DNA of 64,000 nt, taken from contig WHWC01000159.1 of the NCBI GenBank assembly GCA_019426215.1, positions 1-64,000 on the forward strand. The letters run 5' to 3'. The notes under the pieces are model-generated. The model worked only from the letters and a program-made list of their open reading frames with translations, was not told where the DNA came from and did not search any database. This DNA is from Buddleja alternifolia (taxonomy: Eukaryota > Streptophyta > Magnoliopsida > Lamiales > Scrophulariaceae). The stretch's first letter is position 1, and every line of letters begins with the position of its first letter. Made by a program: the position numbers and the translations under genes. This document shows, piece by piece, positions 1 through 12,361 of the stretch.

Positions 1-2860
1 GGTTGTCACACTACAGTTGGCCACGACATTTTCCCTGCTAGGAACCACTCCAAGTTCGGCTATGAACTTTCCCATCCAAACAGCTTCTTTGGCTGCCTCA
101 GAGGCTGCCACATATTCTGCATCCATTGTGGAGTCAGCAATTGTGCTTTGCTTGGAACTTTTCCAAGACACTGCTCCTCCACTGAGTGTGAATATGTACC
201 CAGAGGTAGACTAAGGTCATCCGGATCAGATTGGAAATCTGAGTCGATGTAACCATCCACCTTAATTTCCATTCCCATATATTAGTAGCATTATTTTAGT
301 TCTTCTTAAGTACTTGAGATACACTTCACTGCTATCCAGTGAGGCTACCCGGGTTAGCTTGAAACCTACTGACCATGCTTACAGCATGTGCCAGATCTGG
401 CCTCGTGCATAACATCGCGTACATGAGACTACCCACAGCGGATGCATAAGATATATTCCTCATTTCCATTCTATCCTTGTCCGTTTTGGGACTCATAGAT
501 TTGGAAAAATGAATGCCATGTCTCATGGGCAAAAGTCCTCCCTTAGAGTTATGCATTTCTTATCTCTTAAGGACTTTCTCTAGGTAGAGCGCTTGGGAGA
601 GACCAATCCTTCTATTCTCTCTATCTCTATAATGGATAATTTCTAGAATGTAGGTCGCTTCTCCCAAGTCTTCATGGAGAATGTACTTGAGAGCCATGTC
701 TTGACCGAAGACAATAAGCCTATGTCATTCCCTATCAGTAGTATGTCATCTACGTATAGAACAAGGAATGTCAACTTGCTCCCACTGACCATTTTATAGA
801 CACACAGTTTGTCTTCATTCTTGATAAAGCCATATTTCTTAGCTTCTTCATCAAACTTCAGATTCCAACTCCGAGAGGCTTGCTTCAGTACATAGATGGA
901 CCGATTAAGTTTGCAAACTTTATGAGAGTCGGCTTCGGATATAAGGCCCCAGGGATGTTGCATATAAATGTCCTCATCGAAGTGTCCATTTAAGAATGCG
1001 GTCTTTACATCCATTTGCCAAACTTCATAGTTTAAGTTTGCAGCTATAGCTAGCAGAATTCTAATAGATTTGATCATGGCTACTGGAGAAAATGTTTCAT
1101 CATAGTCAATACCCTCCTTTTGACTATAACCTTTTGCCACTAGCCTGGCCTTATAGGTGTCCACCTTGCCATCCGAACAAATCTTTTCTTACAGATCCAT
1201 TTGCATCCAATTCATCGTACTCCATTTGGTAGATCAGTAAGAGTCCAGACTTGGTTCGAATACATTGAATCAATCTCTGCTTTCATAGCTCAAGCCACTT
1301 AGAGGAATCTATATCTCGCTGCTTCATCATAGTCAGAGGGATCATCTCCATGGCTTCCTTCTGCAACGACATACAAATAATGCTGCATTTTATGCGGATA
1401 GCCATATCTCTCAGGCGGCTGAGATACTCTGCTAGATCGTCGTTGTGACGGTTGTGTCAAGTTGGATTCAAATTCTTGAACTGATGTCTTCGAAGGGATG
1501 TTATCTTGTTTTTCCAGAACAATCTTTTACTTGCACCACCTTCTCGAATGAATTCTTCTTCAAAAAAGTGAGCTTGCAAGGCCACAATGATCTTATGATC
1601 ATTTTGCAGGTAAAAGAGGTATCCCATCAATTCTACGGGAAAACAGATAAATCGTCCTTTCAAGGGATCTATCCTTTAGTTTCTCTACCTTGGTCTTCTT
1701 TACATATGCTGGGCAACCCCATATCGTATGTATTTCAGATTAGGCTTCTACCGCTTCATATCTCATATGGTGTAGTGGGAACAGATTTCGAGGGACATTT
1801 GTTCAGAATGTGCACAGCTGTAAGCAAAGCATGTCCCCACAACAAGATGGGTAAATCGGTGTAGCTAAGCATGGAGCGTATCTTGTCCAACAGAGTACGA
1901 TTCATTCTTTCTGCTACTCCGTTGAGTTGTGGGGTTTGCTGGAGGGTTAGTTGTAATACTATGCCTTGTTCCTTTAAGAACTCGTCAAACTCGGCACTGA
2001 TGTATTCGCCACCTCAATCAGATCTTAGTGCCTAATACTGTGCCAGTTTGTTTTTCAGTCAAAGCTTTGAATTCCTTGAACCATTCAAGTGCTTCGGATT
2101 TATACTTCATCAGAAAAAATAGACCATACCTAGAGTTGTGATCTGTGAAGGTTATAAAGTACTGAAAACCTCCAAGGGCCGCATCCTTGGGGGCCCACAA
2201 ATGTCAGTGTGGATTAATCCTAAAACTTCATTAGCCCTTTCGAAATGTCCAGTGAATGGTGACGTAGTGATCTTGCCTTTGAGGCACGATTCACAAATCG
2301 GATATGGGTCAGACCCAAGTGGATCAATGAGCCTGCATTTTTCCAACTCGTGAATCTTAAATTCACCGGCATGTCCCAGTCTAAGTGCCATATGAGTTCA
2401 TGGTTCATTCCATTCATACTACGTTTTCTAGTCATAATATTAACCATGCAATGATTTGGACATTCAATAGTATAAACCATTAATTAAAGATGCTGAGCCA
2501 ACACACTTATTTCCAAATAAATATCGCAAGAATTATGTTTAAATATAAACAGATATCCTTTCCTGACCAATACAGGAATAGAAATAATATTCTTGAGCCC
2601 ATTGGGAAAAACAAGGCAATCATCTAATCTAATTTGATGTCCATAAATTAATGCAATAGAAGTAATTCCAATGTGAGTCGTAGCCACGTTGTGTCCGCTT
2701 CCAACATTGATTATCACTTCGTTCTCATCCAGCTTTCTATTTTCTTCCAGATCCTGGTTCAAAACACAAATATGAGCACTAGCTCCGGAATCTAGAATCC
2801 AAGAAGTAGAAAATATCATCATAGAACAATTCGTTTCAAAAACATAAAATTTTATACCTG
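1..2860 (-). pseudogene. copia copy 1 pol remnant: protease, integrase, RT, RNase H
   Basis: Fragments in different frames give a copia polyprotein. Protease has the WILDSGASAHIC active-site motif near 2760-2800. The pre-integrase HHCC region (LGHAGEFK, CESCLKGK) lies about 2220-2391. The integrase core and tail run about 2200-1500. The integrase-RT linker covers about 1500-1165. RT runs 1164-643 with the motif MDVKTAFLNG and an intact YVDD at 745-756. RNase H fragments fill about 556 to 1. Several frame breaks, for example near 2200, 1500, 640 and 300, mean no functional polyprotein can be made. In an intact element this protein would process gag, integrate the DNA copy and reverse-transcribe the RNA. 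The RT block is more complete than in copy 2, where most of it is deleted. Confidence 0.88.
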
Positions 2861-3623
2861 ATTTGCTTTCAGCTGATGGCTTAGGGCAGTCATGCTACCA
2901 TTCATCCACTTCCCTGCAGTGGATACAAGTCTTTTGAACTCTTAAGCGTTTGGTTATTTGCTCATAGTTTTCAGAAGCAATTCTTACTCCAAGTAGTCCA
3001 GTTGGAAGTCCAACATCATCATCCCATTCCTTTCTCGGTTGGCATTGCATGTATACAAGCCTATCTCTAAGATCCACTAAGGATCCTCCTAAGTCATCTT
3101 TCTCAAAGTTAGAAACATAGGCAGAGAAGGATTTAGGGAGAGATTGAAGAATGAGATCAACTTCCAGACGAAAATCCATGTAGATTCTTAGAGACTTTAG
3201 TCTTCCTATCATGGATATCATATTCATAACATGACTGGCAACTTCATCATTTTCTCTCATTCTGGTTTGGAAAAGTTCTTTTGATAAGTAATATCAAGTT
3301 GACTTTCCATGTTCCCGGAACATCTACTCCAAATGAAGCATCATTGACCTTGGACTTTCCATATCAAAATGTAAATGTCTCAATTCGTTGCTCGTGGAAT
3401 GCAACATGAAGTTAGTGACCTTCTCGGCATCAGAGATCTGTCTCGTGTAGATTTTCGGAGTAGATTTTCCTTCGTTGGCCTCAGGCAAAGATGGAGCATT
3501 TTGCTCCAAAAAATGCTCAAGTGATTTCTTCTTGAGTTGTGCCCTCAGCACATTGATCCAATCAACGTAGTTTCGTCCAGTGAGGATATTTTTCTCAATC
3601 ATTGGTTTCAAAGGGTTAGTCAT
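2861..3623 (-). pseudogene. copia copy 1 gag remnant
   Basis: The frame most likely starts at the internal methionine of MTNPLKPMIEKN (3623), as in copy 2, rather than at the upstream in-frame ATG at 3656. The protein begins with the gag signature LTGRNYVDWINVLRAQ typical of copia nucleocapsids, and continues with MLHSTSNELRHLHFDME and LPKSFSAYVSNFEKDD. A stop and frameshift near 3260-3324 split it. The zinc-knuckle position reads CIHCREVDEW with a stop before HDC. The cysteines are visible, but the histidine position is glutamate, a change shared with copy 2. Gag would form the particle that packages element RNA; this copy cannot. Confidence 0.85.
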
Positions 3624-3656
3624 TGTGATGGAAATAAATTGCAGAAAAATAACCAA

Positions 3657-5967
3657 GATTTTCGATTAGATGTGTTATTATGTACTTTCAAGTAAAATCA
3701 ATGATTTCAATATTTACTTGACTCCCAATATTTTTTTTCGAAATATTGCACTCCCGCTCCAATAATCGGAAACCTTGTTGGATTGGTTTCATAGTGATTG
3801 ATTGATTTCCCCAACGATCTAAACAAGTTGCAACCTTGAACGATATATGGCTTGTTAGATCATTGAGGTGATGTCAAACATCAATCAATCCAACCAATAA
3901 TTCAATCTCCTTTAGCTTATAGATCACTGAACCACAAACATTTTCAATATATAGGTGGTGATCCATCTGAGTAATATATTCCATCAACTCCTATCAGTCT
4001 AACAATTTAATCTCGCCTTGCAACCTTGAACAATATATGGGGCAAAATTGTTTCGACGTGAAGGCATCAATGCACTAGAGAAGATAGAGTACCATGTCTT
4101 GATGCATGACCCCCTTATTCCGGGAAGATGCCTGACTCCCTTATTCCCGGAAGATGCCATGCACTAGAAATGAACCCATCTTCTAAAGTTTGATGGAGAG
4201 CTAGGACATCCAATGCCCCTTTACTTACTCAGTATTTTAATTTGGGAGAATTATAACATTCGATAATGTTATTAAGTTGGTCTCACTTTGCACATTAATT
4301 TTTTTATCGCACAATAATTGGAAATGCATAAGAATAAGCCTAGCAATTCTAACAACACACACATTTATGGACTATCTAGATCAACTCGAGCCAATGAGTG
4401 ATTGGGGAGGGGTCCTATCTATTACAAGGATTGGGCCCTATACAAAGATCTAATCTTCTTGATTTTCTAAGACTTCATTTGCCACCATGAACCATCATTT
4501 GGGCCTATTTCTAAAACAATTACATAGAAATAACCTATACAAAATTCTATGAATTGAAGATACAAACTGGGGGGCTCAAAACCAGCCCAATACAACCCAG
4601 GTAAGGCAGCATAAATAAAATCCTAAGTCCATACATGGTGTCACCATCACATATGTAAGGAGCACATAAACAATTTAAACACATATGTGAATTTATCCTT
4701 TAAATCTAAGTTAATGTGTGATTAAATCTAATTTAGTCTAAGATTAAATCCAATTTAATCTATGACTGAATCCAATTCAATCTCTTGATTAAATCAATTT
4801 ATTCTTCAATTAAATCCAATTTAATATAATCAAAATAAATCCAATTTAGTTTGAATACTTTAATCCAATTACAGATTCACTATCATCAAATAAAGTCTAA
4901 TGGGTAATTTAATCTAAACACATAGCAATATCATGTAATAAGGAAAGCGATATTTAAATCTAATTCAACAAATTCAATTTAATATATATCAACTTTGAAA
5001 AAGAGTTTTAAATCCAATTTAAGACTTTGAACAATTCTAAGTTCAATTGAAAATTTACAATTTTAAATCCAATTTAAATAAAGTAACTGAATCCAATTTA
5101 GAATAGAATTAAATCTAATTAAAATTTCTTAAATCCAATTTAGGGTTTTGAACAAATTTAAATCCAATTAAAATTTATTCACTAAATTCAATTTAGAAGT
5201 TGAAACGAAATTTAATTAGGGGTGTTTACTTGATAAATATTTAAGTTAAGTTTCTCAATTTGGATTGAGCCCACATAATTAATTAATTGATAATTGGTCA
5301 ATCCAATTTAAATCATTTGGGCCAAGCCCTATAATTAATTATATTAAAACTCAATTAATTAAACAACAGTTGGGCTTGGCCCGACTTTATTAATTAATTG
5401 CGCTGGGCCAAGCCCAGCAAAAGCAAAATAATAACATGCCCATTTATCTAGCATTGGGCTCGGCCCAGCACAACTTTGTGCGCTGGGCTTATATACACGC
5501 TACAGTGCTGGGCCGATTATGCGCTGGGCCAAGCCCAACACTGTGCATATGGGTGTTGGGCTTTAGCCCAACACAACCCTAATGTGTTGGGCTAAAGCCC
5601 AACACCAGCCGCCGCCGCCCCCCGCACAGCAGGCGCGGGCAACAGCAGCCACGCTGCTGCTATAGTGGTGCGGCAGCGCCGACGACTGCTTCGCCGTCGC
5701 CTGCCGCTGCGCCGGCAGTGGTGCGCCGCCGCTCCGGGCGACACAATTTTTTTTAAAAAAATCCAATTTTATAAAAATCATGAATCCAATTCAATTCATG
5801 AAAAATCCTCGTAAATCCAATTCAACTCATGAAAAATTAATTTTACAGATGAGCATGCATAACATAAATTACCCGAACTTACATACAATACGTAAAATCA
5901 TGTTTATGATATTATAACAATTAAAACACATAAACATACAAAGAATATCATGAAATTCCCGAATTTT
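3657..5967 (-). other. copia copy 1 5' leader (noncoding), AT-rich with a GC-rich island
   Basis: This is the untranslated leader between primer-binding site and gag. About 4680-5230 is dominated by short degenerate repeats of AAATCCAATTTAA type. About 5330-5620 holds many TGGGCC/TGGGCT motifs in inverted pairs (for example gctgggccaagcccagc). About 5600-5740 is a GC-rich block. A motif containing CAACCTTGAACGATATATGG occurs near 3831-3850, with a variant near 4021-4040. No coding region is supported; the 72-codon reading frame at 5563-5781 is only a by-product of the GC-rich block. Confidence 0.75.
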
Positions 5968-5980
5968 GGCTCTGATAACA
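5968..5980 (-). other. copia copy 1 primer-binding site
   Basis: On the minus strand TGTTATCAGAGCC lies one base downstream of the LTR end (ATCACAACA). It is a one-base variant of the initiator-Met tRNA type site TGGTATCAGAGCC used by most plant copia elements. Confidence 0.8.
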
Positions 5981-5981
5981 C

Positions 5982-7034
5982 TGTTGTGATTCGGTCTAGT
6001 GGATAAATTTTTTAATCTGAATCACACCCGAGAATCCAATCCGGGGATATTCATGATATTTAGCATATAGATCAATTGACGAGAATTGACAAGAGTAATC
6101 GAATTACCTTTTTCGTCTATTGAATCGCGAATTATCAGCAGCAGCCTCAGACTCCTGCCTCTAGATAATCACGCGGAAGAAAAATTATTTGAGAAAAGGT
6201 CGATGTCCTCCTCGACAACAATTGCAGGCAGCTAGACGGATGGAGAGGGCGGGACTTTTCTTTCCTAATGCTCTAGGTTTATTTTGGCTCAGTGTCAGAT
6301 TCTAAAACAATGACTTATGTGTATTGAGTTCTGACAATGACTGAATACTTATACCAAGTAAAAGACTCCCCTAGGTTTACACTGAGAGGGGCGGCCGAAA
6401 TAGGCCTTGTAGATGGGCTTCGGGCTTTGTTTTGACTTAGCCCACGTGTAATTAATAAAATCCAAGTCCAATCCAATTGGTAATTAATTAATTACATTAA
6501 TCCAATGAATATAATTCAACTTATAAATTAATGTCCAATTAATTTAACTTATGAATTAATATGATTTAATTAATTTATTTAATCCAATTAAATATATTTA
6601 ATTAAATCATGCCATCTATTTTGTCAGTCAATTCACATGAAATGTGATATTACCAAAATACCCTTAGCTTAAGGAAATATTCTTTCCCTTCACATAACGC
6701 GACTCACTAGGCTCGATTCAATTGACAATGAGAGGATTCCAAAGGATAAGGTTGTCACCTAGCTAATACCGTGGAACCAAATCGTAACCTAATTGAAAAT
6801 GAGATGATCATGTCATCATGAACCTTGACTACGAATACCATATGTGTATAAACTCTTCACCGACGTGACTCGATCAAGTAAGAGCCATGGTTTAGTCAAA
6901 CTCATAAAACTTGATACTGTACTTAGAATCATATATAATAATGTGAAATTACCAAACTACCCTCAGTGACAATCACGTGATAGTTTATATGCTTTGGCCA
7001 AAGACTTATAATTTCAATTACTTACGATCGTACA
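5982..7034 (-). repeat. copia LTR shared by copies 1 and 2, 3'-side portion (R/U5 end)
   Basis: This is the distal part of the LTR, ending on the minus strand in ACAACA next to the primer-binding site. It continues at 15954 beyond Gypsy-1, giving a total of about 1692 bp once the insertion and one target-site copy are removed. The same layout and local similarity are seen in the copia-3 LTR (23480-25159). Confidence 0.85.
7030..7034. repeat. target-site duplication of Gypsy-1, left copy (GTACA)
   Basis: GTACA immediately precedes the TGTAACACCC start of the Gypsy-1 5' LTR and is repeated at 15949-15953 directly after its 3' LTR. A perfect 5-bp duplication is the hallmark of gypsy integration. 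Confidence 0.95.
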
Positions 7035-7521
7035 TGTAACACCCAATAATCTCCGCTCCTAATTTCGTAGAAGTGAAGGTAAACATTACAATCACCGCTA
7101 ATTAGATTTTGTGAATTATTTGATTGTAGTGATTCGCGTTCGACTAAAAATATTTTTCTACTTACTTATATAACTATTATTATATCTATATGTGAAATAG
7201 GTTAGTAGTTTATACCTCATGGTGGAATAGTTGATGCATTATATCATTTAAGGTATATATATATACACATATATGTTCATCTTCATCAAATGATTAGTAA
7301 TAGTTAAGTGGGTCTATGCCTAACTATGCCTAACTACATATATATATATAGGCGCATGCACACACACACATAGATATATATATATACCATGCATGCCCTA
7401 ATAGAGAAGGAAGACTAGGAGGTGGCAACTAGGAAGTACATCTCATCTACCAAAAAAACAAACGTGGCTAAGGGAGAATTAATCTCCATTTCTTTTTCAA
7501 TACCTTTTGACCAAGACTCCT

Positions 7522-7530
7522 TATATAATA
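7522..7530 (+). promoter_or_regulatory. candidate TATA box of Gypsy-1 LTR
   Basis: TATATAATA follows CAAGACTCCT and precedes CAACTCACACTCACGG. It is the best TATA-like sequence in the LTR away from simple repeats, about 490 bp into the LTR, and is repeated identically at 13812-13820. Transcription start is inferred, not shown. Confidence 0.5.
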
Positions 7531-8780
7531 CAACTCACACTCACGGCTGAACATCTCCCCAATTCAGCCTTCTTATCCTCTTAAGATACAAACAATTGTA
7601 GAAAGAAACAATTTACATAGAGAGAGAAAGGTTTGCCAAGGATACTCTAAAGACATCACCTTCACTTGATTCTCTTAAGGTATATGGTAGTTAATCATTG
7701 CTTTCCATTGAATATATTGTAGACTAAATGTAGTTCAATCCGTATATGACCTTGAATTGAGAATATCATATCATATATATGTATTTTAGTTAACTTCTAT
7801 GGCATGATGTTTAACTGTGTTTGGAACTTTCAGTTTCTGAAGTTACGTTTAAAGCTGTAATGAGGTACCTAAACTTGTGAGTTTGATTATGATAAATTTT
7901 CTAGAATAACTTGATTGTGTGGTAAACATCTCTGAAAAATTTGGTAAGGATTAGAGTTGTGTGGAATTTTCTAAAAATCGTTGAACAAAATCGCCAGTCT
8001 GTTCGGCGGAAGTGCAAATTGTTACTGTTTTGAAGATATTTCGTGTACTTGGAAATTTTGTTTACTCTAAAACTTTTACAGTAGCTTGATACATGTGTTA
8101 TAGAGATGGCATATAAATTTCGGAATTTGTCAGTAAACAGGGGATTTTACAAAAATATTTGAGTATAAGGTGTCTGTTCTGAAACAAATCTGCCGAGACG
8201 GTCCAGTTTCGTTGATCAAATCCCCAATTTGACAAGGAAATTAAATCTAGAAAATTTATGTAGACTTTTACGGAATCCTATATGTTATCCCGAAAATTTT
8301 GAGAAAGAAATTCCAATCCGAGAATATGTTAAAAAATTGTTGAAATATGTTGCGCATGTAAGGGAGCTAGTTGGAACTTAATTGCCTATATGGTTGGATA
8401 GTATGATATAACTTGTTGCATGTGATTAGCTTAAAGTGTATTGTTTTGTGAAAATGATAGTATTTTGTATCACAGGATACTTTCGTGATTCCGAGGCCGA
8501 GGCAACGACGCCGGTTTATTATTGTGAGGGTTTCTCTTATTCTTTCAACTTGATCTTGCTTACCATTTTTCGTTCCCTTTTAAATCATAGCCAAGTGTGA
8601 CCTCATAAAGTTTCATTGATCAAACTCTTATTCTCATCTAAGGTAAGTGTCCAACCGTGTCCCAATTTGTAGTCTATCGTTCTTGTTTCCGCTCGCTCTC
8701 GCTCGAATACAAATCAGTGAACATATTCTAGTAGGAAACTCGTTGAAACGATTATTCTTCTTGGCTCTATTCCGTCGGCT

Positions 8781-9021
8781 AAGGGAGCTAAGTGCTATAC
8801 GGGACAAAGTGCCACGTGACGGCGGGGGTCACCGCTTGAACCCGTAGGAGCCACCTCTAGAATCCCGAAGTCTGGCATCCATCCGCGATGTGTCATTTTC
8901 TTGATATACAGCTTTGATTCGAAAAAGCAGAGTGAAGGGAGCTAAGTGCTATACGGGACAAAGTGCCACGCGACGGCGGGGGCCACCTCTTGAACCCGTA
9001 GGAGCCACCACTAGAATCCCG
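8781..9021 (+). repeat. imperfect direct duplication inside Gypsy-1 LTR
   Basis: Two units of about 88 bp (8781-8868 and 8935-9021) both begin aagggagctaagtgctatac and end near ctagaatcccga, separated by about 66 bp. The first unit contains a CACGTG G-box, which is CACGCG in the second. The 3' LTR carries the same pair (about 15071-15311). Confidence 0.85.
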
Positions 9022-9662
9022 ACACCTGGAACACTTCATAGAACATAAAGGTGTGAAGCCTCCTGCTGGTATGGGACAGTGGAAGGTGGATCACGATCAC
9101 ATGATATGATTACAAAAGTACATGGGTTATGTCCTCTGATTCATACGTAACATACTCGATTAATTTAACTTGTGATATGTTATTCTATTCTTTTGCTTGC
9201 CATCGTATATGTCCATGTCGTTATTGATTTTCGCTCCAGATTCTATCTCTCCTGATAAGGTAAAGCAAGCCATTAGCCTACCTCACTGGGTCATTCGGAC
9301 TCACCCCTCCTTCTTTCTTCCTTTTCAGATAAGCTTAGAATGTCGGATACAAATGGAGAAATGAGAAATAAAGGAAGCATTGGTTTGTTTCTATCAAAGG
9401 GAGTAATGTTTTGGGATGTACGATTGGGTATGTATATGTTTTGGCTTGGAGATTTGTAATTGATAGGGTTATTGTTTAATTGTGTAAGACTGATGAATAA
9501 GGTATTGTTGGTTTAAGTGGAATGAAATTCTTTTAGTTTTAGTAGATGAAGAATTGGTATAGTTCTGACGCTTAGCGCTAGCTCGAGAAAGGACAGTCTC
9601 GTGGATCGAGCTAGTGTCGCGGTGTAGCGGGCCACCAGGTGGTCGGTGGGCGTTACAGTTGG

Positions 9663-9674
9663 TGGTATCAGAGC
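9663..9674 (+). other. Gypsy-1 primer-binding site
   Basis: TGGTATCAGAGC lies five bases after the 5' LTR end. It is complementary to the 3' end of initiator-Met tRNA and usual for chromoviruses. Confidence 0.92.
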
Positions 9675-12361
9675 TTGGGTTAGTACCTGAGCTATACTTG
9701 GATAAGATCTTTGGAGTTTGTCATGGAGTTGTGATTGGTTGAGCGTAGGAGATGAGTTTTGAAGATGTATTAGATGGGCAACAAGATTAGATTTATCAAT
9801 AGGAGAAGGAATAATGGTAATGTTTTTTTTACTTGCTCTGAGAGGTAGGACCTTTTAAGAGATGAGTTGGTTAGCGGTAACTGCAAATTGGAGCAAGTAA
9901 GCTCATATCCCTCGAACCTAGTTAAGTTCTCCATTTTCGATACGTGCCAGTCTTGAGACTTTTACTCATGGAAATTGCCTTAACAGTGTTCCAAGCCCTA
10001 ATCTTGTTGTATACGTTATAAAACTTAATTCCCTCTTGTTATCATCAACATTTGAAGCATTTTGATGTCCTAAGTAATCATCATCTATCTCAAAAACCTT
10101 GCCATGCTTAATGTTTGAATCCTGTTACCATTTTTATGGCAAGACCTTCTGTTTATTCATTTATTCTTAATGATCCTGTTCTCACGTTTGTATTATCTTT
10201 AGTCATGAAACTCCTAATCATTGAATATTTTCTTTTGCTCTTTGTCACCCCTCAAGTCGTAAACTTGATTATAATTGCTATTTTTGGATACCAAATGCCA
10301 TTGTATATATTTGAGGACTCTTCCATTGAGTTTGAACTTCCTTCAAAACTCTACGCACAGTGCTTTCTTTGAGTGTATAAGGATCGCTAACCCTAAGTTG
10401 AGAATCCTATTTTCGTCTTTTGAAGCCGGTATTTTTTTTGCCACTTTGAAATGCCTATTGATTACCAATCTTTACTTTTAATCAAATCATTTTATTGTGA
10501 AATTCAATCTTTCTACTTGTTTTTCTGAGAAATATTTAGCTTCTATCTACAACTCCTATTGAATAAACTCTGCTTGAATCTCCTTTCTTTGATACATATT
10601 TCAATTGTTTGTGCATATCATGGTAATTGCATCACTACGTTTTCAACTCCTCCTAGTACTTAACGTTATTCTCTTTTATTCTAATATTTCTATCCCAGTC
10701 CTTCCGTATTCAACGATTTTAGTTTTTTTTTTTATTCAAAACGCAATTGTACAGTTCAAACTTTACCTCTCTGTGTAAATCTTCTTATATTCGATCTCAT
10801 TTTAACATTTCAAATTATCCTTCGACTTGTAATTTCAATGACCATCTTTCAGTGATCATAGTAAGAATGTCTATTGCGTCCTCGTCTATTATCCCATATC
10901 GCATCCCACTATTATTGACGAAGGTTATAACAATCTTTGAGCTCCAATGTATATTCCTAAACCACAAATCATTGTATATCGTTTTTTTTAGCAGTCCATG
11001 CTTGTTGTAAAATACTTTATTCATAATACAAAAAAAAAAAAAAAAAAAAACTTCGATAGCTTTTGTCCTAGAATTTGGCTTTTGACTATTTAATGTTTGA
11101 AATCCACTATCAAATGAGATTCTTCTTTCATTTTCCTTACAAACTATACATTGTTTCAGATGATTCTTGTTGATGAACCCCCTCGTCATTGCTGACTTAT
11201 ATTCATGAAACATTTAAAACTTGATTTGATTGTTGTAAAACTTCCTTGTATTCCATCTTTTTCGTTTCGATAGCAAAATTTTATTTAATATTTAACCTCT
11301 TTGAATAACTCATACTTATTCCTCGGTTATCTCTCTTTCTTCTCTTTCTGAGCCACCTTGTCATCTCGTTCAATATCTTGAAATCCTTGAACATTTTACT
11401 TTTTGACTAGAGACACATATATTCTAACTACCTCAAGTGGACACTCAAAAGTCTTGGTTAGATTGTTCACCCTTGTTCATGAGCTAACAATATTTTGTAC
11501 ATCTTTCAGTAAATCGACCTAACTATTCCTTATGATTGATTACCTTCAAATTCCACCATAGCCGACTGTCGATAGTGATTCTTAAGCCTAAAGTTTTTTC
11601 ATAGAATCACTAAATCTTATAACTTCAAACCTAGAGCAATGCATCAAACTCGAGAGTTTGAGCCCGTTTATAAAGTCATTATGTTCGAAATATTTTTTTC
11701 ACAACAAACAACGCCGAGACTATAAAGTGGCACAGCGGAAGCATGGTATAGGGATCTGTAACGACATTCAAGAAGCAAGATTCATATAGCTGCGCGCACC
11801 ATATTGATAGAAATATCGAGTGTTGTTCTATTTAGATTCTAACACATGTAAAGGAACATTGTACAAGATTCTTCATAGAGCCCTACAAGCATCGACGGTC
11901 AATGACACTAGCAAAGGGTAAGAGCATCAATCATAAAATCTAAAAATGGATAGAAGTCAGAAGATATACGTAAACAAGTATGAAGTGATCAAGAATTCAA
12001 GCCTTCGTCAACACCTTATATAGAAGACTTTCCAAGAAGATTGAAACCAGCAAGGTTCAATTGCGTCGTCAAAGAACCATTTCAACAATCAAAGTGTATT
12101 GTACGAGTGTTTTAGAAGTACAAATGTTTCAGTGAATTTTTCTTCCCGCTTATCAGGTTTATCGTAAGATTCAATTATAGAAATATCACTTGGACTCAAC
12201 GCACATCATGTACCGATGCGATCTTTATTTGAGATGAAACATGTCATTCCAATAGGAACCCATTCGTAAAACGAATTAGGTGCAATAACTTCGATCAAAT
12301 AAGAAAGACAAGTCTTGGCTCCTCGAGGAACCACGACTTGGAGATGCTACATGGGAATGAG
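9675..12361 (+). other. Gypsy-1 internal region without recognisable coding sequence
   Basis: These 2.7 kb stand where gag, protease, RT and RNase H should be. I find no retrotransposon motif and only short unrelated reading frames (for example 10115-10372 and 10815-11213). A 21-base A run lies at 11030-11050. The first about 200 bases may still be original leader. The rest could be extremely decayed element sequence or captured foreign sequence; the sequence alone does not decide. Confidence 0.6.

Larger units (their letters stand above)
7035..9657 (+). repeat. Gypsy-1 5' LTR (2623 bp)
   Basis: It matches 13323-15948 base for base apart from a few changes, such as one T in a run near 8058, A/C near 8274, a TA repeat unit near 7340 and one C near 8829. 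It contains TA/CA microsatellites (7250-7390), a TATATAATA promoter-like box at 7522-7530, and an internal imperfect duplication of about 88 bp (8781-8868 and 8935-9021). Confidence 0.96.

Noticed and set aside
5563..5781. Alanine/glycine-rich minus-strand frame
   Set aside because: It lies in the GC-rich block of the copia leader; composition explains the openness and there is no start context or homologous frame in copy 2.
5968..5980. tRNA-like sequence near LTR ends (also 9663, 48505, 52790, 57722)
   Set aside because: Each is a 12-18 base primer-binding site next to an LTR, not a tRNA gene; no cloverleaf can be formed around them.
7250..7390. TA and CA dinucleotide runs
   Set aside because: Simple microsatellites within the Gypsy-1 LTR; no sign of a replication origin or other function.
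8647..8847. Reading frame inside the Gypsy-1 LTR, longer counterpart at 14937-15236
   Set aside because: It begins with GTG, lies in LTR sequence, changes length between the two LTRs because of a single-base indel, and resembles no protein family known to me.
10115..11213. Hydrophobic-looking frames in the Gypsy-1 interior
   Set aside because: AT-rich sequence gives phenylalanine/leucine/isoleucine-rich translations by chance. The frames are short and on both strands, with no recognisable family.
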